Positions 25,201 to 38,523 of a DNA stretch of 64,000 nt are shown piece after piece. The stretch is from positions 558,001-622,000 of the forward strand of contig JAHGAU010000011.1 of assembly GCA_019925105.1 (NCBI GenBank), written 5' to 3'. The stretch is from Niebla homalea. Taxonomy: Eukaryota; Ascomycota; Lecanoromycetes; Lecanorales; Ramalinaceae. The notes beneath the pieces are model-generated. The model ran no database searches. It was not told the DNA's origin and saw only the letters and a list, made by a program, of their open reading frames with translations. The stretch's first letter is position 1. Every line of letters begins with the position of its first letter. The position numbers were made by a program, and so were the translations under genes.

Positions 25201-28005
25201 AAATTATAACGTTAATTACTTTATTTAAAGTTTTTATTACCCGTTTTATAAAACGGTTAATTTATTCCTTATTATTAAACCGGGGGAGTTCCGTTAATTA
25301 AGATATTATTTTTATTATCTTTATAAATATTTTAGTTTCTTTAATTATCTTTTATATTTATTTAAACGGTAAAAACAAAATCGTATTAATAAATTAATCT
25401 AAGGTTATCTATATCGGGACGTAATCTAAACCGTATTTTAAGTCTTTTCGGGGTTTATATATTATAACCGAATTAATAATACCTTCCAAGCTAAATATTA
25501 AATTAATTATAATCTTAAGTTTACGGCTTTTTTATATAATAGCCCCTTTTAACGTTAATAACGTAAGATTAAACCGTATAATAATTATTAATAATTCTTT
25601 AAATTCAGTATAATTAATCGTATGATTATCCTTATTTTATTAAACGTAATAAAGATTAAAGTCCTTTATTAAAAGGTACTTATTAAATATAATTATAATA
25701 TCCTTAAGTAATAAGATTATAAAGGGTTTTTTCTTATTAATTAATAACGGATTATACGTATTATAAATATTTAAGGTACCTTTAATATCCCCTTCTCGTA
25801 TAATCCGGAGTATATATAGGTTCCCTCCGTAATAAGTAACGTCCCAGTTATTTATATTTAATTTCTTATTAATAAAGAAGTATATTTATATCGTTTTATT
25901 ATTTTTAAAGGTTAAATAAAAATTATCTCCCGGGTTAATTAAAAAGTAAATATATAGATTATATAACGGCTCCTATATTACTATAATATTAATTTTTTTA
26001 TTTTCTTAAATTTGAATATTAATATTATAGTTTTAATTACTTCCTTATATATATTATATTATATTACCCTTAAAAGCGTAAATATATTAAATATTAATGT
26101 TTATTAAGTTTTTTTTATTAATTTCCTTTTATATAAACGGTCTCTTTTTAAGGTTAAGCGTTATTTATTTTAATTTTCTTATTATAATAATAATTCCGGT
26201 CGGACGGTTAACTTTAAAGGTTAATATTGTTATAAATTTCCTTTTCTTTATATTATTAATTACCGTATTTTACCCTTCCTTATTTAATAAGCTCCGTTTA
26301 TATTTTAAGACCGTCTTTAATTACTTTATTGGTTTAAATTTATATAAATTATAACGTTAAACTTTAACCGTTATTTTAATCTTTTTACGTTAAATTTCTT
26401 TCGCTTTTATTATATATTATAAGTTTTATATTAAATAACTATTATTATTATACGCCGTATATTTTAACGTATTCCTTATTAAGCTTTTTATTATTAAGCC
26501 AGCGTATTTATATATATTATATCCTTCGGTATATATTATATACTTTATATTATTAAAATACCTTATAGTAATATATTTATACCTTTAATATTTAAAGTAT
26601 TAATAAATATCCGTTACTTAATCTTAAGGTCTCGTTAATTTAAGGGATTTATCTTTTATTACCTTTTTATTAAAAATATCGTTATATATTCTTATTAATA
26701 TTACGCTTAAAATAACTATAAAGTATTTCTTTATATAATTAAAAACGTTTAACCTTTTTATTATAAGGGGAAACTATAATTAATGATTTTTAGCTTAGGG
26801 TATAAAACCGTATTTTTCTTTTTATCCTCTTTAAGATAACTTCTTTTTCCTTTTTTATAAACCTTATTAAATATATCCCGTTTATTGCGATAATAAAAAA
26901 TTACCTTAATACTTTTGCCGTTTTATACCCCTTTTTACCGGTTTATCCTTTTAAATTTTTTTAATCTTTTTTCATTTTTAATAAAATTATATTAAAGAAA
27001 ATATTTCCACTTTATAGTTTATATACCGCAATAATTTATTCTATTAATAACTTTCCCGTTACCTTAAATGTTTTTATTAATTATACCGGTTTTATTTTTA
27101 CCGTTATACTTTTTTTTTTATCCGATAATCATATAATTATTATTTTTATTTTCTTTAATACTACCGTTTTCTCCCCCGTTTTTATTTCCTTTATTATTAA
27201 CGTTAACGCCGCTTTTATAGTTTTCGTTATTTAGTTTATTCCCGTTCCTTTCCTTAAAGCCTCTTTTATTATTCTTTTATTTTATATATATTCTTTTTAT
27301 CTCCCTTTATTTCCGTTTACCGGCGTTTTTATTATTGCCTTTTAAGTTCTATATAGCCTTTTTAATTCTTTTAAATTTCTCCTTATATTTACGTAAAAGT
27401 CTTTTACTTTCCGTAACCTGATTTATAGTATTAATTAAGTCTTTAACGTAATATTTTTCTATATAATTATAAGGAGGCTTTTTAATATTTTTATTATTTC
27501 TTCCTTTTTTACTTTTAATTTATATATTTAATAATTATTTTTTTTCGTAACTTATTTTTATTTATTTAATATCTTCTTATTTTTACTTAATTCTTTCTTA
27601 ATTTATATATACTTAATAAAGCTTTTTACGCCTCCGTTTACTTTTTATCCGTCCTTATATACCGTCTTTATTCCCTCTGCCTTTTATTTATTACTTTTTA
27701 TAATAATACTTTTACGCGTTATATATATCCCTTTACGCGTATCTTATTAATTATAGGTTCTTTATTCGATTTAAGGTCTTTTTATCTCGTATTTATTGTA
27801 TTATTTATATAACTTATTACCGTTCCTATTAACCTAAGCCGCTTATCCTTTTTCCCTTTTTATTTTTCCTATTATTCCGCTTCCGTTTATCATATTTAAG
27901 GTATTATCCTTACTATTAATTAAGCTATATACGCGTGTATCGTTTCTGACCTCTGGGGTCCCGTTGTTCGTCGCCATTTTCATATTTATAAATATATTAA
28001 TAATC
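22222..28005 (-). mobile_element. LINE C (Tad1/I-like), inserted in LINE A
   Basis: Minus-strand LINE of 5784 bp inside LINE A with a 13-bp target duplication AAAGTATTAATAT at 22209-22221 and 28006-28018. The 3' end (left) has three to four GATT units followed by GGATCTAGCTAAGTTAATTCC. The 5' end (right) holds the ORF1 start codon, complement of 27975-27977, with the family N-terminus M-A-T-N-N-G-T. About 28 bases of 5' leader precede it. The RT box remnant is near 24020-24040 on minus. The sequence has diverged more from A, B, D and G than those have from each other, so it may be a subfamily. An open plus-strand stretch at 26097-26354 is antisense noise. Confidence 0.88.
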
Positions 28006-29830
28006 AAAGTATTAATATATTATATATTAATTTCTATAAAAACTCCTTTATTTATACTTATTTAAGTTACGGACTTTTTATTAAAGTTGAACATTTTTTA
28101 ATTTAATACTTTTTTAATTATTATTAAAAACGTAAAATAACCGGCGCTTAAAGTTAAAATCGTAAAAATTTTTTTTTTTTTTACTTTATTTATTATTATT
28201 ATTTAATTTTTATTATTTCATTAATTAAGTTTACGTTTTAAGGCTACTTTTAATTAATTTATTAAATTCATTTTATACGTATTATACTATTAGATTTTTA
28301 TAATTATCCGGGTCTTTTTACGTTTAATTTCTTTAACTTTTATTATATATTTAAAATCCTATATTAAGTATCCTTTTTTATTATATATAGTATGTTTAAG
28401 TACGTTTTTTATAAGCCTTTTAATTATTAACTTTATATATTTATAAATATTATAATTTTTAATATAAATTATATATTTTATAATATTAAAATTTTTTATA
28501 ATAATATATTTATAGTTTTAATATTTAAAATATTAATAAATATCCGTTATTTTATTTTATAATTAAGTATTTTAAAAGATTTCTTTTTAATAATCTTTTT
28601 ATTTAAAATATTATTATATATCTTTATTAATATTACGTTTAATATGATAATAAAATATTTCTTTATATATCTTAAAAAGTTAAATCTTCTTATTATTAAA
28701 GGAAGTTTATAATTAATAATCTTAAGTTTTAAGTAAAAAACCGTATTTTCTTTTTTTATATTCCTTAATATAATTTCTTTTTCGGTTTTTATAAAATATA
28801 ATAAATATATCTTATTTATTATAATAATAAATAATTACCTTAAAATTTTAATTAATTTATATTCTTTTTTATTAACTTAAATTTTAAATTTCTTTAAGCT
28901 TTCTTTCGCTTTTAATAATATTATATTAAAAAGAATATTTTTACTTTATAATTTATATACCGCGATAATTTATTTTATTAATAATTCCGTTATTACCTTA
29001 AAAGCCTTTATTAATTATAACGGGTTTATTTTTATAATCGTGTTTTTCTCCTTATTATTAAATAGGCGGACCGTTATTATCCTTGCTTTTTTTAATATAA
29101 CTGTTTTTTCCTCCGTTATCCCCTTATTTTTTACCGTAGATATCCTTTTTATTACTTTTATTGCCTAGCTTTTTTTCGCTTAAAGAATTATTACCTTTAT
29201 ATTTTTACTTTATACTTTTAATTTTAAACCGCCGTTTTTATTCTTTATTAACGTTTTCATTCCCGTTCTTTAAGAGCCCTATAAACGCTCCGCTTTTTTT
29301 AACTTTACCCTTATTTTTATATAAAAGTCCCTTATGCTTTTTAATTTAATTTATAATATTAATTAAATCTTTAACGTAATATTTTTTTACTTTATTATAA
29401 GGAATCCTTTTAAAGCCTTTACCGTTTCCCTTACCGCCTTTTTACCCTTATTTACCGGGCGACGTACCGTCTCCGTTTTTTGTTTTTAATCCCTTAAGGT
29501 TTTATTTTCTTTATTAACTTTATTTCCCTTTTATATACCCTTAATAATACTTTTACTATAATCTTCCCGCTTTTTCCCCCCGTTTATACCCTTTATTATT
29601 AATATTATACCGGTTTTTTTTACCCTTTTATTTATTTATTATTTCCGTATTATTATTATGCGTTTTACGCGCTTTAATACGCGTATTTTATTAACCTTAA
29701 TTCTTTTGCTTATTTTAAACGTTATCCGGCTTATTATTATTATATTACCCGTACGCGTTATCGCCGTTTCTATTAATATAGGCTATTTACCCGTTTACCA
29801 CCTTATTCTTAACTATTATATTACTTTTAC

Positions 29831-32800
29831 GAACGGTATTACCCGTTTTTCCTCGATATATACGTTATATATATTCTTTATTAGAATGGCGACGAACAAC
29901 GGGACCCCAAAGGTCAGAAACGATATATGCGTGCATAGCTTAAGTAATAATAAGGACAGTACCTTAAATACGATAAGCGGAAGCGGAATGGTAAAAGTAA
30001 AAGGGGAGGAAGGGCAAGCGGCCCAAATTAATAGGAACGGTGATAAATCGCACGAATAACGCGATAAATACGAGATAAAAAGGCCTTAAATTAAACAGGG
30101 AGTTTATGGTTAATAAGATACGCGTAAAGGGATACGTATAACGCGTAAAGGTATTATTATAAAAGGTAATAAATAAAGAATAAAGGGGACGAGGACGGTA
30201 CGCGGGGACGGATAAGGGGCAAGCGGAGGCGTAAAAAGCCTTATTAAGTATATATAAACTGGGAAAAAGCTAAATAAAGATAAGGAGATATTAAATGGAT
30301 AAAAATAAATTATAAAAAAAATAATTACCGGATACGTAAAAGAGAAGTAAAAAAGGAGGAAGCGGTAAGGGCGTTAAAAAGCCTTTTTATAACTATATAA
30401 AAAAATATTATATTAAAGATTTAACCGATATTATAAATCGGGCTACGGGAAATAAAAGACTTTTATATAAAAGCGGGGAAAGATTTAAGGAAATTAAAAA
30501 GGCTACGTGGAGCTTAAGGGGCGGTAATAAAGGCGCCGGTAAATAAAGGCGAAAAGAGATAGAAAGGATATATATAAAGTAAGGAAATAACGGAAAAGGC
30601 TTTAAAAAAAGGAATAAAGATAAGCTAAATAATAAGGGCCGCGAAGGCGGCATTAGCATTAATAATAAAGGAAATAAAGGCAGGGGAAAAAACGGTGGTA
30701 TTAAGGAAAACGAGGATAATAATTATATAATTATCGGGTAAAAAGGAAAGGAGTATAGCGGTAAAAGTAAACCCGTTATAATTAATAAAAATATTTAAAA
30801 TAACGGGAAAACTATTAATAAAGTAAATTATTACGGTATATAAATTATAAAGCGGGGATATTCTCCTTAATATAACCTTATTAAAAACGAAAAAAAAGTT
30901 AAAAAAATTAAAGAGATAAACCGGTAAAAAAAGGTATAAAACGGTAAAGGTATTAAGGTAATCCTTTATTATCGCGGTAAACGGGATATATTTAATAAAG
31001 TTTACGGGGGAGGAAGGGGAAGTTACTTTAAGGTGGATAAAAAAGGAGAATATAGTTTTCTATTTTGGATTAAAGATTATCGATTATAGCCTTTTTACTA
31101 TAATAAAAAGGCTAAACGCTTTTAATTATATAAAGAGATACTCTACGGTTATCTTAAGTATAACGTTAATAAAAATATATAACAATATCTTTAATAAAAG
31201 GGTAATAAAAGGTAAATCCTTTAAGTTAATAAAACCTTAAGACCGGGCAGCGGATATCTATTAATACTTTAAATATTAAAGGTATGGGTATATTATTATA
31301 AGGTACCTTAATAATACGAAGTATACGATATATATTAAAGGGTATAATACGTATAAATACGTTAACTTAATAGTAAAGGGCTTAATAAAGAATACGCCGA
31401 AATATACGGCATATAATAATAATAATTACTTAACGTAAAATTTATGGTATATAATAAAAGTAAAGGAGACCCAGTATAAAGAAACTAGGATAACGGTTAA
31501 GGTTTAATATTATAATTTATATAAATTTAAACCGGTAAAGTAATTAAAAACGGTTTTAAAACGTAAATAGAGCCTATTAAATAAAGAAGGATAAAATATA
31601 ATAATTAATAACGTAAAGAAGAAGAAGCTTATAATAATATTAATTTTTAAAGTCGGCCGCTTAATTAAGATTATTATTATAATAAAAAGATTAGGATAAA
31701 TAACGCTTAACCTTAAAAAGAAATTATCTATATAAATAAAAATCGATAAAGAAAGTTTAACGGATATTAATATTTAATATACTTACGTTTTTAAGGATAA
31801 TATAATATAACGTACGTAAAGAAGTAGTTAAAAATGTAATATTAATATTTAAATTTAAAAAGGTAAAGGATATTAATATTATAACGATATAAGAACTATT
31901 ATATAATTTATATATTTATTTTTTAATTAACCCGGGAAATAATTTTTATTTAGTTTTTAAAAGTAATAAAACGATACGGATATATTTCTTTATTAATAAA
32001 AGGTTAAATATAAATAACTAAGACGTTACTTATTATAAAGGGAATTTATATATATTCCGGATTATATAAGAAAGGGATATTAAAGGTACTTTAAATATTT
32101 ATAATACGTATAATCCGCTACCGGTTAATAAGAAAAACTTTTTATAATTTTATTATTTAAGGATATTATAGCCGTATCCGGTAAGTACCTCTTAATAAAG
32201 GACTTTAATCTTTATTACGTTTAATAAAACGAAAACGGTTATATAATTAATTATATTAAATTTAAAGAATTATTAATAATTATTATATAATTTAACCTTA
32301 CGCTATTAACGCTGAAAAAAACTATTATATAAGAAAGCCGTAAACTTAAAACTATAATTAACTTAATATTTAACTCGGAAAATATTATTAATTTAATTAT
32401 AATATATAGACCCTAAAAGGACCTAAAATACGGTTTAAATTATATCCCGATATAAATGATTTTAAATTAGTCTATTAATATAACTCCGCTTCCACCGTTT
32501 AAATAAGCATAAAAAATAATTAAAAAAACCAAAATATTAATAAAAATAATAGAAATAATATCTTAATTAGCGGAACGTCCCCGGCTTAATAGTAAGGAAT
32601 AGATTAACTATTTTATAAAGCGGGTAATAAAGGCTTTAAATAAAGTAATTAACGTTATAGTCTTAATAATAAAACCGTCTTAAAAAGCTAAAACCTATTA
32701 AAATAAAAAATATATAAAGGCGATTATAGAAGTAAAAACGCTTATAAAATAAATTACTAAATATAAAAACCAGGAAACGCTTTAACGGTTAAAGGAAGCT

Positions 32801-35643
32801 TAAGAAAAAAAGGAAAAAATTATCCGGAAGATTAAGTAAATATACTTCCGGGTTATAATATATAACTTAGCGGTTTCTTTTCATAATATTTAAAAATTAA
32901 TAAAATACGGTAAGGAATAAAGTAAGAAATTTAAACTTATTCCCAAGTTTTTACCTTTAAAAAAATTAAACGGTATAATAATAAATACCTTTAATAATAA
33001 AATTAAAACTCTTAAAAAGGCATTCTTTCCCTTATTACCGGAAGTTAATTTAATAAATATTAACGGTACGGTATATCCTAAATTAGTAATAATAAATAAA
33101 ATAATAACCCAGGAAATAATAATTAAAATAATTAATAAACCGAAAAAGGATAAGGCCCCCGGACTTAATAATATATTAAATAAGTTCTTATTTATAGTAA
33201 TATTATTATTCAGAGAGGTTTTTATTTATTTATTTTAAGCTTACCTTAATATAAAATATTATTTTTATAGATTTAAGGAAATTAAGATAATTATCCTTAA
33301 GAAGCCGGTTAAGTTAAATTACTTAAAGGTAAAATTATATAGACTTATAGTATTCCTTTATACGTTAAGGAAAACTTTAAAAACGGTAATTATAAAAATC
33401 CTAAATAACTACGTAAAAAAGTATAAGTTACTCCCCGATTAATAAATAAAAATAAAAAAAGGATGGTTAACGGAAATAACTCTTAAAGGCTTAATCGATA
33501 ACGTATATATAATATAAAGCTATAAAAAAAATATATTATAAATCTTCTTTCCTTAAATATTATAAAGGCGTTTAATAAAATAAATTATTAAAGGTTATTA
33601 TATAATTTACGGAAAAAGGGGGTTTTACTTTTTTTTATAAATTAAATAGAAAGTTTCTTAAGTAATTAAATGATATTAATTAACCTAGGATAAAAAATAA
33701 ATACAATAAAGTTTATAATAATAAGGATTCTTTAAGGGTTATTTATCTTTTTAATCTTATTTTTATTTTTTAATAGCCTGCTTATTAAAGACTTAATAAA
33801 GTTAAAATAAAAAATTTAAATAAAGGGCTTTATTAATAATATTTACCTTTTAACTTATAATACGTTTACTTATATAAATTATTTAAAGCTAAAATAAACT
33901 TATAAAGTCTACTTATAATAAGTAAAGATATATAGGGCTTAATTCGCCCCGTATAAATATAAGTTTATTTATATAATAAGGAGCCTAAAGCTATATAATA
34001 TAATAGTTATAATAAACTTAAGCAATATAACGGTAAAACCGGAAGTTAATATTAAGGTACTTAACCTATAAATTAATAAGAAATTAGATTAAAAGGACTA
34101 TATAAAAAAGGTCCAGAAAAAGATGGTTTTATAAGAGAAAGGCCTTATTTATTTTATAACGTCGACGTAAAAAGCTACTTTATAGAAGGTTAAAACCGTT
34201 TATTAAGTAATTATAAAGTTTACAATAATATACGTAATAGCTATCTAATACGTACCCGAAGGTACGCTTAAATATAGGAAAAAGCCCATCCGGTAATTAT
34301 AAAAGGTTTAAAATTAATACTTAAAAATAATAAGTAAAATATATAAAGCGATTCCCGTCTTAATATTAAAATCTAAGGTTTTTATATTATTAATAAAGCT
34401 GGCCTTAAATTAAATAATTATTTAAGCGAGGCTTAAAAAAGGTATAAACTTAATTACGCTAGCAGGAAACGAACGTATTCATTAAAATTATAAAAAACCT
34501 TAAATAAGAAAACATAAAGAAATAATATTTATTTCTTTTATAAAAGTCAAATTAAAATAAATTAAAAAAAAGGTTAACCTAACTTATATTTAAGAAGTTA
34601 ACGTAAAAGTATATAAACTTTTACTTAAAGTAAAAGCGGTATAAAAGAAAAAAACCGTAAGGGCGAAGTTAATAATAATTACCTTATAAATTATAAAAAG
34701 GTAAATAAAGCGTTAATATAAATATAGAGAATCGATTTTTTAAGGGCGACGGTACCCGGCGTTAAATAATAACGAGGTTATTAATAAGCATTTCCGGCGT
34801 TATAGGATTATAAGGAAAAGCAATAACGTATTAATAATTTAATTCCGGATAAATAAAAATAACTTAATTTATTTCCTCTTTATTATATATATTAATAGCC
34901 GGATTAACGTTAACTATAAATATAGGTAATAAAAGTAAAATACCGTATATATATTAATCTTTTATTTATTATTTAAGGAACTTAGACCGGGATTAATTAA
35001 AAGGGTAAGGACCAATAATTATCGTTAAATACTTATTAATAAAAAAGGTATTAAGGCGGCCGTTAAATTTATAATAATTATAGGCTTATTATTATAGTTC
35101 GGCTTAATTAAAGAAATAAAAAAAGTGGTCGAAAATTTAATTAAAAAACCTCGCTGCTAACTTAAGGGTAAAAAGCAGCGGCGGGAAAACTATACTTAAT
35201 AAAGGGTTAAAGGGGCTATAAATACCGGGGCGGCGTAAGAAACGATATTATATCGGTTAATAAAATTATATAAATAAGGTAATAATAATATATATATCGG
35301 TAAGGATATTTAATAATATAATCGGAATTCTGAAATTTTAATATTAAATAGACTTATAAGGTAACGGAAAAATAATAAGTTTAAAAGTAACCCTTAAATA
35401 GATTTAATTATTATATTATAGGTTTTCTTAGAAAAAACGTATAAATAGATTCTTACTCTCTAAACGGCCGTAAATGCTCTTAACCCTTAAGACGTAAGTG
35501 GAGGCTGGGTGGATACCGGTTTTTATTCTTAACGTTATAAATATCAGGTTTTTTGCGGTTATTAATAAGGCTAAATGGCCGAGTATTAAGGAACGCCGGA
35601 ATTAGCTTAGCTAGATCCGTAGTATAAATCAATCAATCAATTA
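29831..35643 (+). mobile_element. LINE D (Tad1/I-like), inserted in LINE A
   Basis: Plus-strand LINE of 5813 bp within the 5' part of LINE A, with a 13-bp duplication ATATTACTTTTAC at 29818-29830 and 35644-35656. The leader is about 55 bases, longer than in B, C or G. ORF1 begins at 29886. The RT active-site box is at about 33829-33850, read FINNIYLL. The conserved 3' segment GGAATTAGCTTAGCTAGATCC is followed by AATCAATCAA. It seems the least degraded at its 5' end. Confidence 0.9.
29886..30059 (+). pseudogene. LINE D ORF1 N-terminal remnant (57 codons)
   Basis: Starts MATNNGTPKVRNDICVHSLS and stays open for 57 residues with Ser/Thr/Asn/Lys-rich composition before an in-frame stop. The same N-terminus opens every LINE copy here: 13919 (+), 47300 (+, start codon changed to GTG), and minus-strand starts at 27977, 35747 and 55268. 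That identifies it as the ORF1 (gag-like, RNA-binding) start of this LINE family. The downstream part of ORF1 is destroyed by stops. Confidence 0.75.
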
Positions 35644-35784
35644 ATATTACTTTTACTTATCGTACTTAATATACTTCCCTTACTATTATTAAAGCTATAC
35701 GTATACGTATCGTTTTGGACCTCTGGGGTCCCTTTGTTCGTCGCCATCCTGACGGTTCTAATAAAAAATATAAGTTTTTAATAT

Positions 35785-37037
35785 AGGTAATACCCTTTTT
35801 ATATTAAATTTACTAGCAAATTAAGTAATAATTATACTTAATATATGTTGGCGAAGTAAAAAGCTTAAGACCTATAACCCCGTACTTAATAACGTTTATA
35901 TGTTTATAAATTATATCCGTTAAGTTATTAAATTAAGAGGCTATAAAATCGTTTAACTAAATATTAACTTATAATTACGTAATTTAATTAAAACATAATA
36001 TAAAGTTAAATTAACGGACCTTAAGAGATCTATACTTAAGAAAGTATTAACTTTAATTAACGTTTTTATTAATACCTTTATTAAAAGGTTTAAATTAAAC
36101 CTTATTAGAGCCCTCCGTAAGTTAAATATATTATATTATATACGTATAAATGCTACCGAGAAAAAAGATTTAATTATTTACTTTTATGAAATACTTAAAT
36201 TACTCCGTTACTTAAATAGTTATAATATCCTTAATAAGTTAATTATAGTATTTTAATATATTAAGTATAATTTATAGTTTACCTTTTTAAAACCTATTAT
36301 TAATAATATCCAGTCCTTTATTAACCAGCTTAATTCTTATACGTATATATAATATATATAGTATAAGAATTTTAATCCTTAAAAGTTTAAATGATAATAG
36401 TTATTAGTCCCTTAATCGATAACATTAATATTTACTTAATAAGCCCTTCTTTAACCTTTTCGTAAATAAGTTTTAATAAATCCTTAAAAAACGAGTTAAA
36501 GTTAACCTTATATATATTATATAGGTAAAGACTCTTATAATATATATAATATATAATACGGATAAGAAATAGATTATATATAAGAAAAACTATATTAATA
36601 AGAACCCTTAATATATATTATTAATAATAATTATAATATATTATAATATAATAACTTTATATAATCTTATAAGCTTAATAAATGAAATAATTATAAGTAT
36701 TTCCTATAGATATTATTTTAATAATAACTTACTTAAGATACGATCCGGTAAAACCCCAGAAATACGTTTTTTAAGTAATTTAACTTAATTATAAATCTTA
36801 AAAACCACGATTATAAACCGGGTGGATTACGATAAATTCTCGGGTAATCTTTTTCTTAATATACGATTTTAATACCGGCCTTATACGTTATTATTATTTA
36901 TTCTTTTTACTTTATTAATATTTTTAACGCTTTAAATATATTATAATTATTATTAATAAGGGCATAAATAATATTATATTAAGGGTAATAATATATAATA
37001 AGGGCGTTACTTTTTTATCTTTTAGCCGGTATATTAT
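35785..37037. other. AT-rich RIP-type stretch between LINE block and R2 repeat
   Basis: No intact gene, no LTR pair and no clear inverted termini. Composition and stop density match the degraded transposons on either side, so it is probably unrecognisable transposon sequence. The flank of LINE A, including its target duplication at 35771-35784, was part of this older sequence. Confidence 0.45.
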
Positions 37038-37207
37038 TATAAAACGGCGTATACGTATATATATAGCATTACGGTCTGCGGTAAGTATAAGTATAGCGGG
37101 TAGCTCCCGGGTGGTCTTGGCGCGTACACTCACTTAAATCCATAGCTACCTACCTAGCTACTCAACAATTATATTAATCATATATTATACTTATCACGTT
37201 CTTAATA
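37038..37207 (+). repeat. Dispersed repeat R2, copy 2 (170 bp), beside gene island
   Basis: Same 170-bp unit as 11449-11618. The GC-rich core TAGCTCCCGGGTGGTCTTGG is unchanged, while the left end is more AT-shifted than copy 1. It lies about 440 bp left of the gene island. Confidence 0.65.
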
Positions 37208-37650
37208 GATTTATTGTAGAATTAAATATGCCTATTATTTCAACTAAGGATTTAAAAAAAGAATATATTAAGTTAAGCTTTTCTTTACTTTTTTAAATTT
37301 TTTTTAAGACATATTTATATTCAAGAAGAAATAATAGTTTACAATTTTATATAAACTATTAGAAACTTAAAATATTAATAAAAAAAAAGACCGATATTTA
37401 TTATTATTATTAAAGGAAACCCTTATACGGATTACTAGTTATAAGTACCTAATTAAAATTGATATTATTATAATGTTTATGTTATTCGATGCGAGCAGGT
37501 AACTGTTTTCCTGATATTATCCCTTATTAATATGCCTATATTCTTTCATTATCCGTAAGAATGAGATCTTGGCACTCATTTCATATGAAATTTATCTATT
37601 GTGGATCGCTTAAGTTAAATATATTTAATACCAATATTAATACCAAGAAT
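37208..37650. other. Transition from AT block to gene island
   Basis: AT-rich sequence with no gene seen. Base composition changes sharply near 37640-37660, where CpG, CpA and TpG dinucleotides become normal. Confidence 0.5.
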
Positions 37651-37656
37651 CTCCAC

Positions 37657-37941
37657 TTATAATAACCATATGCTGACCAGAAAAAACCGAGAAGAAAAAT
37701 TCGAGACCGAAACCGAGAAAGAAACCCAAAAAAAAGGGGAATAACCCGGAACTGTCCCGGAATACAGTCGTTGGACTTGACGCTTTTGAGTACGACGGTT
37801 TGAAGCGGAGTCGATTACCGTGATGTTCTTAATAACAACCGAGTCAGACTCGTACTGGCTCACTTGCGTGCTTATTGACTGACTAACGACTGAAGAATAG
37901 AATGCCTTTGAAGCAGGCTCACTTGTGTGCTCATGCTGCAC
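37657..37941 (-). pseudogene. Open minus-strand stretch, unknown (low support)
   Basis: 94 codons open on the minus strand, Ser/Thr/Val-rich at the N-terminus (SSVVSQSISTQVSQYESD) with a hydrophobic, Phe/Ser-rich C-terminus (FFWVSFSVSVSNFSSRFF). A 16-base near-repeat (AGCACACAAGTGAGCC / AGCACGCAAGTGAGCC on minus) occurs at 37916-37931 and about 37857-37872. No family was recognised. The frame may continue upstream as an exon of a decayed gene, or be chance in a GC-balanced stretch. Confidence 0.25.
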
Positions 37942-38139
37942 AGCTTTGGAAGGATGTCGACCGGCCGGCTCATCTGCGACGTCGACGTTGGATTGACAGG
38001 ACGCCCTACTCCTCCACCACTCGTTTCTTGGGATCGGAGCTGTCTTGTTGGCCTTGATCCCAGCTCGTCCTCTTAGGCAGAGTGGCCGTGGGCTTATCTT
38101 GTTGTTCTTCTCCTGTAATCCACCTTTTCTCCTCTCAAC

Positions 38140-38523
38140 ATGAAGTTTGTATTACCGGTCTTGACCATGTCTTATGGGCTCATGAGAGGCTCGTGTGTTC
38201 AAAGATGGGACGCGTAGAGGTGAGGTGAGCCCTGTGTTGCGGGCAGGGCGATGGACTGATTTGACTTGGGGAGAGCTCTCCGTCGGCTGCCAACCCGATT
38301 GCGACGGTGTTGTTTTGGTAAGGTGTACGACTGCATACGAGGCTCACAACCAACCCCGCGGTACAGAAGGATAGCTCTTATTATGTCAGCGATTCACCTC
38401 ATGTCCGGGCATGGACTAGGTATGGGTAATGAGTATGATGGAATAAGAACTATGAAGGTGTCGAGGATACAGCTGGATGGGACAATATATGTCAGTGCGT
38501 GCCAAGACCATCCTGTGAGCTAG
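38140..38523 (+). pseudogene. Possible decayed small secreted protein, ribonuclease-like
   Basis: Seen: an ATG at 38140 opens a short frame with signal-peptide character (MKFVLPVLTMSYGLMRGSC) that meets a stop after 25 residues, with several GT/AG choices just beyond. Downstream, an open frame (38266-38523) contains YDC near its start, an amphipathic IALIMSAIHLM segment, GHGLGMGNEY and, near the end, GTIYVSACQDHP. Family knowledge: small fungal secreted proteins of the T1/N1 ribonuclease fold have an early Y-x-C, a helix, a Tyr-Pro-His segment and a late G-x-V-Y-x-G-G stretch before a catalytic region. Order and spacing are similar here, but the Tyr-Pro-His catalytic segment is missing and a neighbouring frame carries NKNYEGVE, so the gene looks frameshifted. 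This is a weak, structural resemblance only. Confidence 0.3.

Larger units (their letters stand above)
12257..35770 (-). mobile_element. LINE A (Tad1/I-like), host of three nested LINEs
   Basis: Minus-strand non-LTR retrotransposon. Its 3' end at 12257 has a (GATT)n / (AATC)n tail and the conserved 3' segment read here as GGATCTAGTTAAACTAATTCC. The 5' end lies just beyond the ORF1 start codon (complement of 35745-35747, protein start M-A-T-N-pattern). The element is flanked by a 14-bp duplication TAAGTTTTTAATAT (12243-12256 and 35771-35784). Its own sequence is 12257-13889, 19956-22221, 28019-29830 and 35657-35770; removing guests B, C and D with their duplications gives about 5.83 kb. An RT box remnant lies near 20150-20167 on minus. 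All frames are riddled with RIP-type stops. Confidence 0.9.

Noticed and set aside
26097..26354. Hydrophobic 85-codon plus-strand open frame resembling a membrane protein
   Set aside because: It lies antisense in LINE C. Phe/Leu/Ile richness is what AT-rich RIPed DNA gives in any open frame.
29658..30059. 133-codon plus-strand open frame
   Set aside because: It runs across the junction between antisense LINE A and sense LINE D. Only the part from 29886 is real coding remnant; the first 76 codons are antisense of LINE A ORF1, as shown by the same antisense stretch at 55005-55190 in LINE G.
36924..37133. Minus-strand open frame of 69 codons
   Set aside because: It overlaps dispersed repeat R2, and the corresponding frame is not preserved in R2 copy 1 at 11449.
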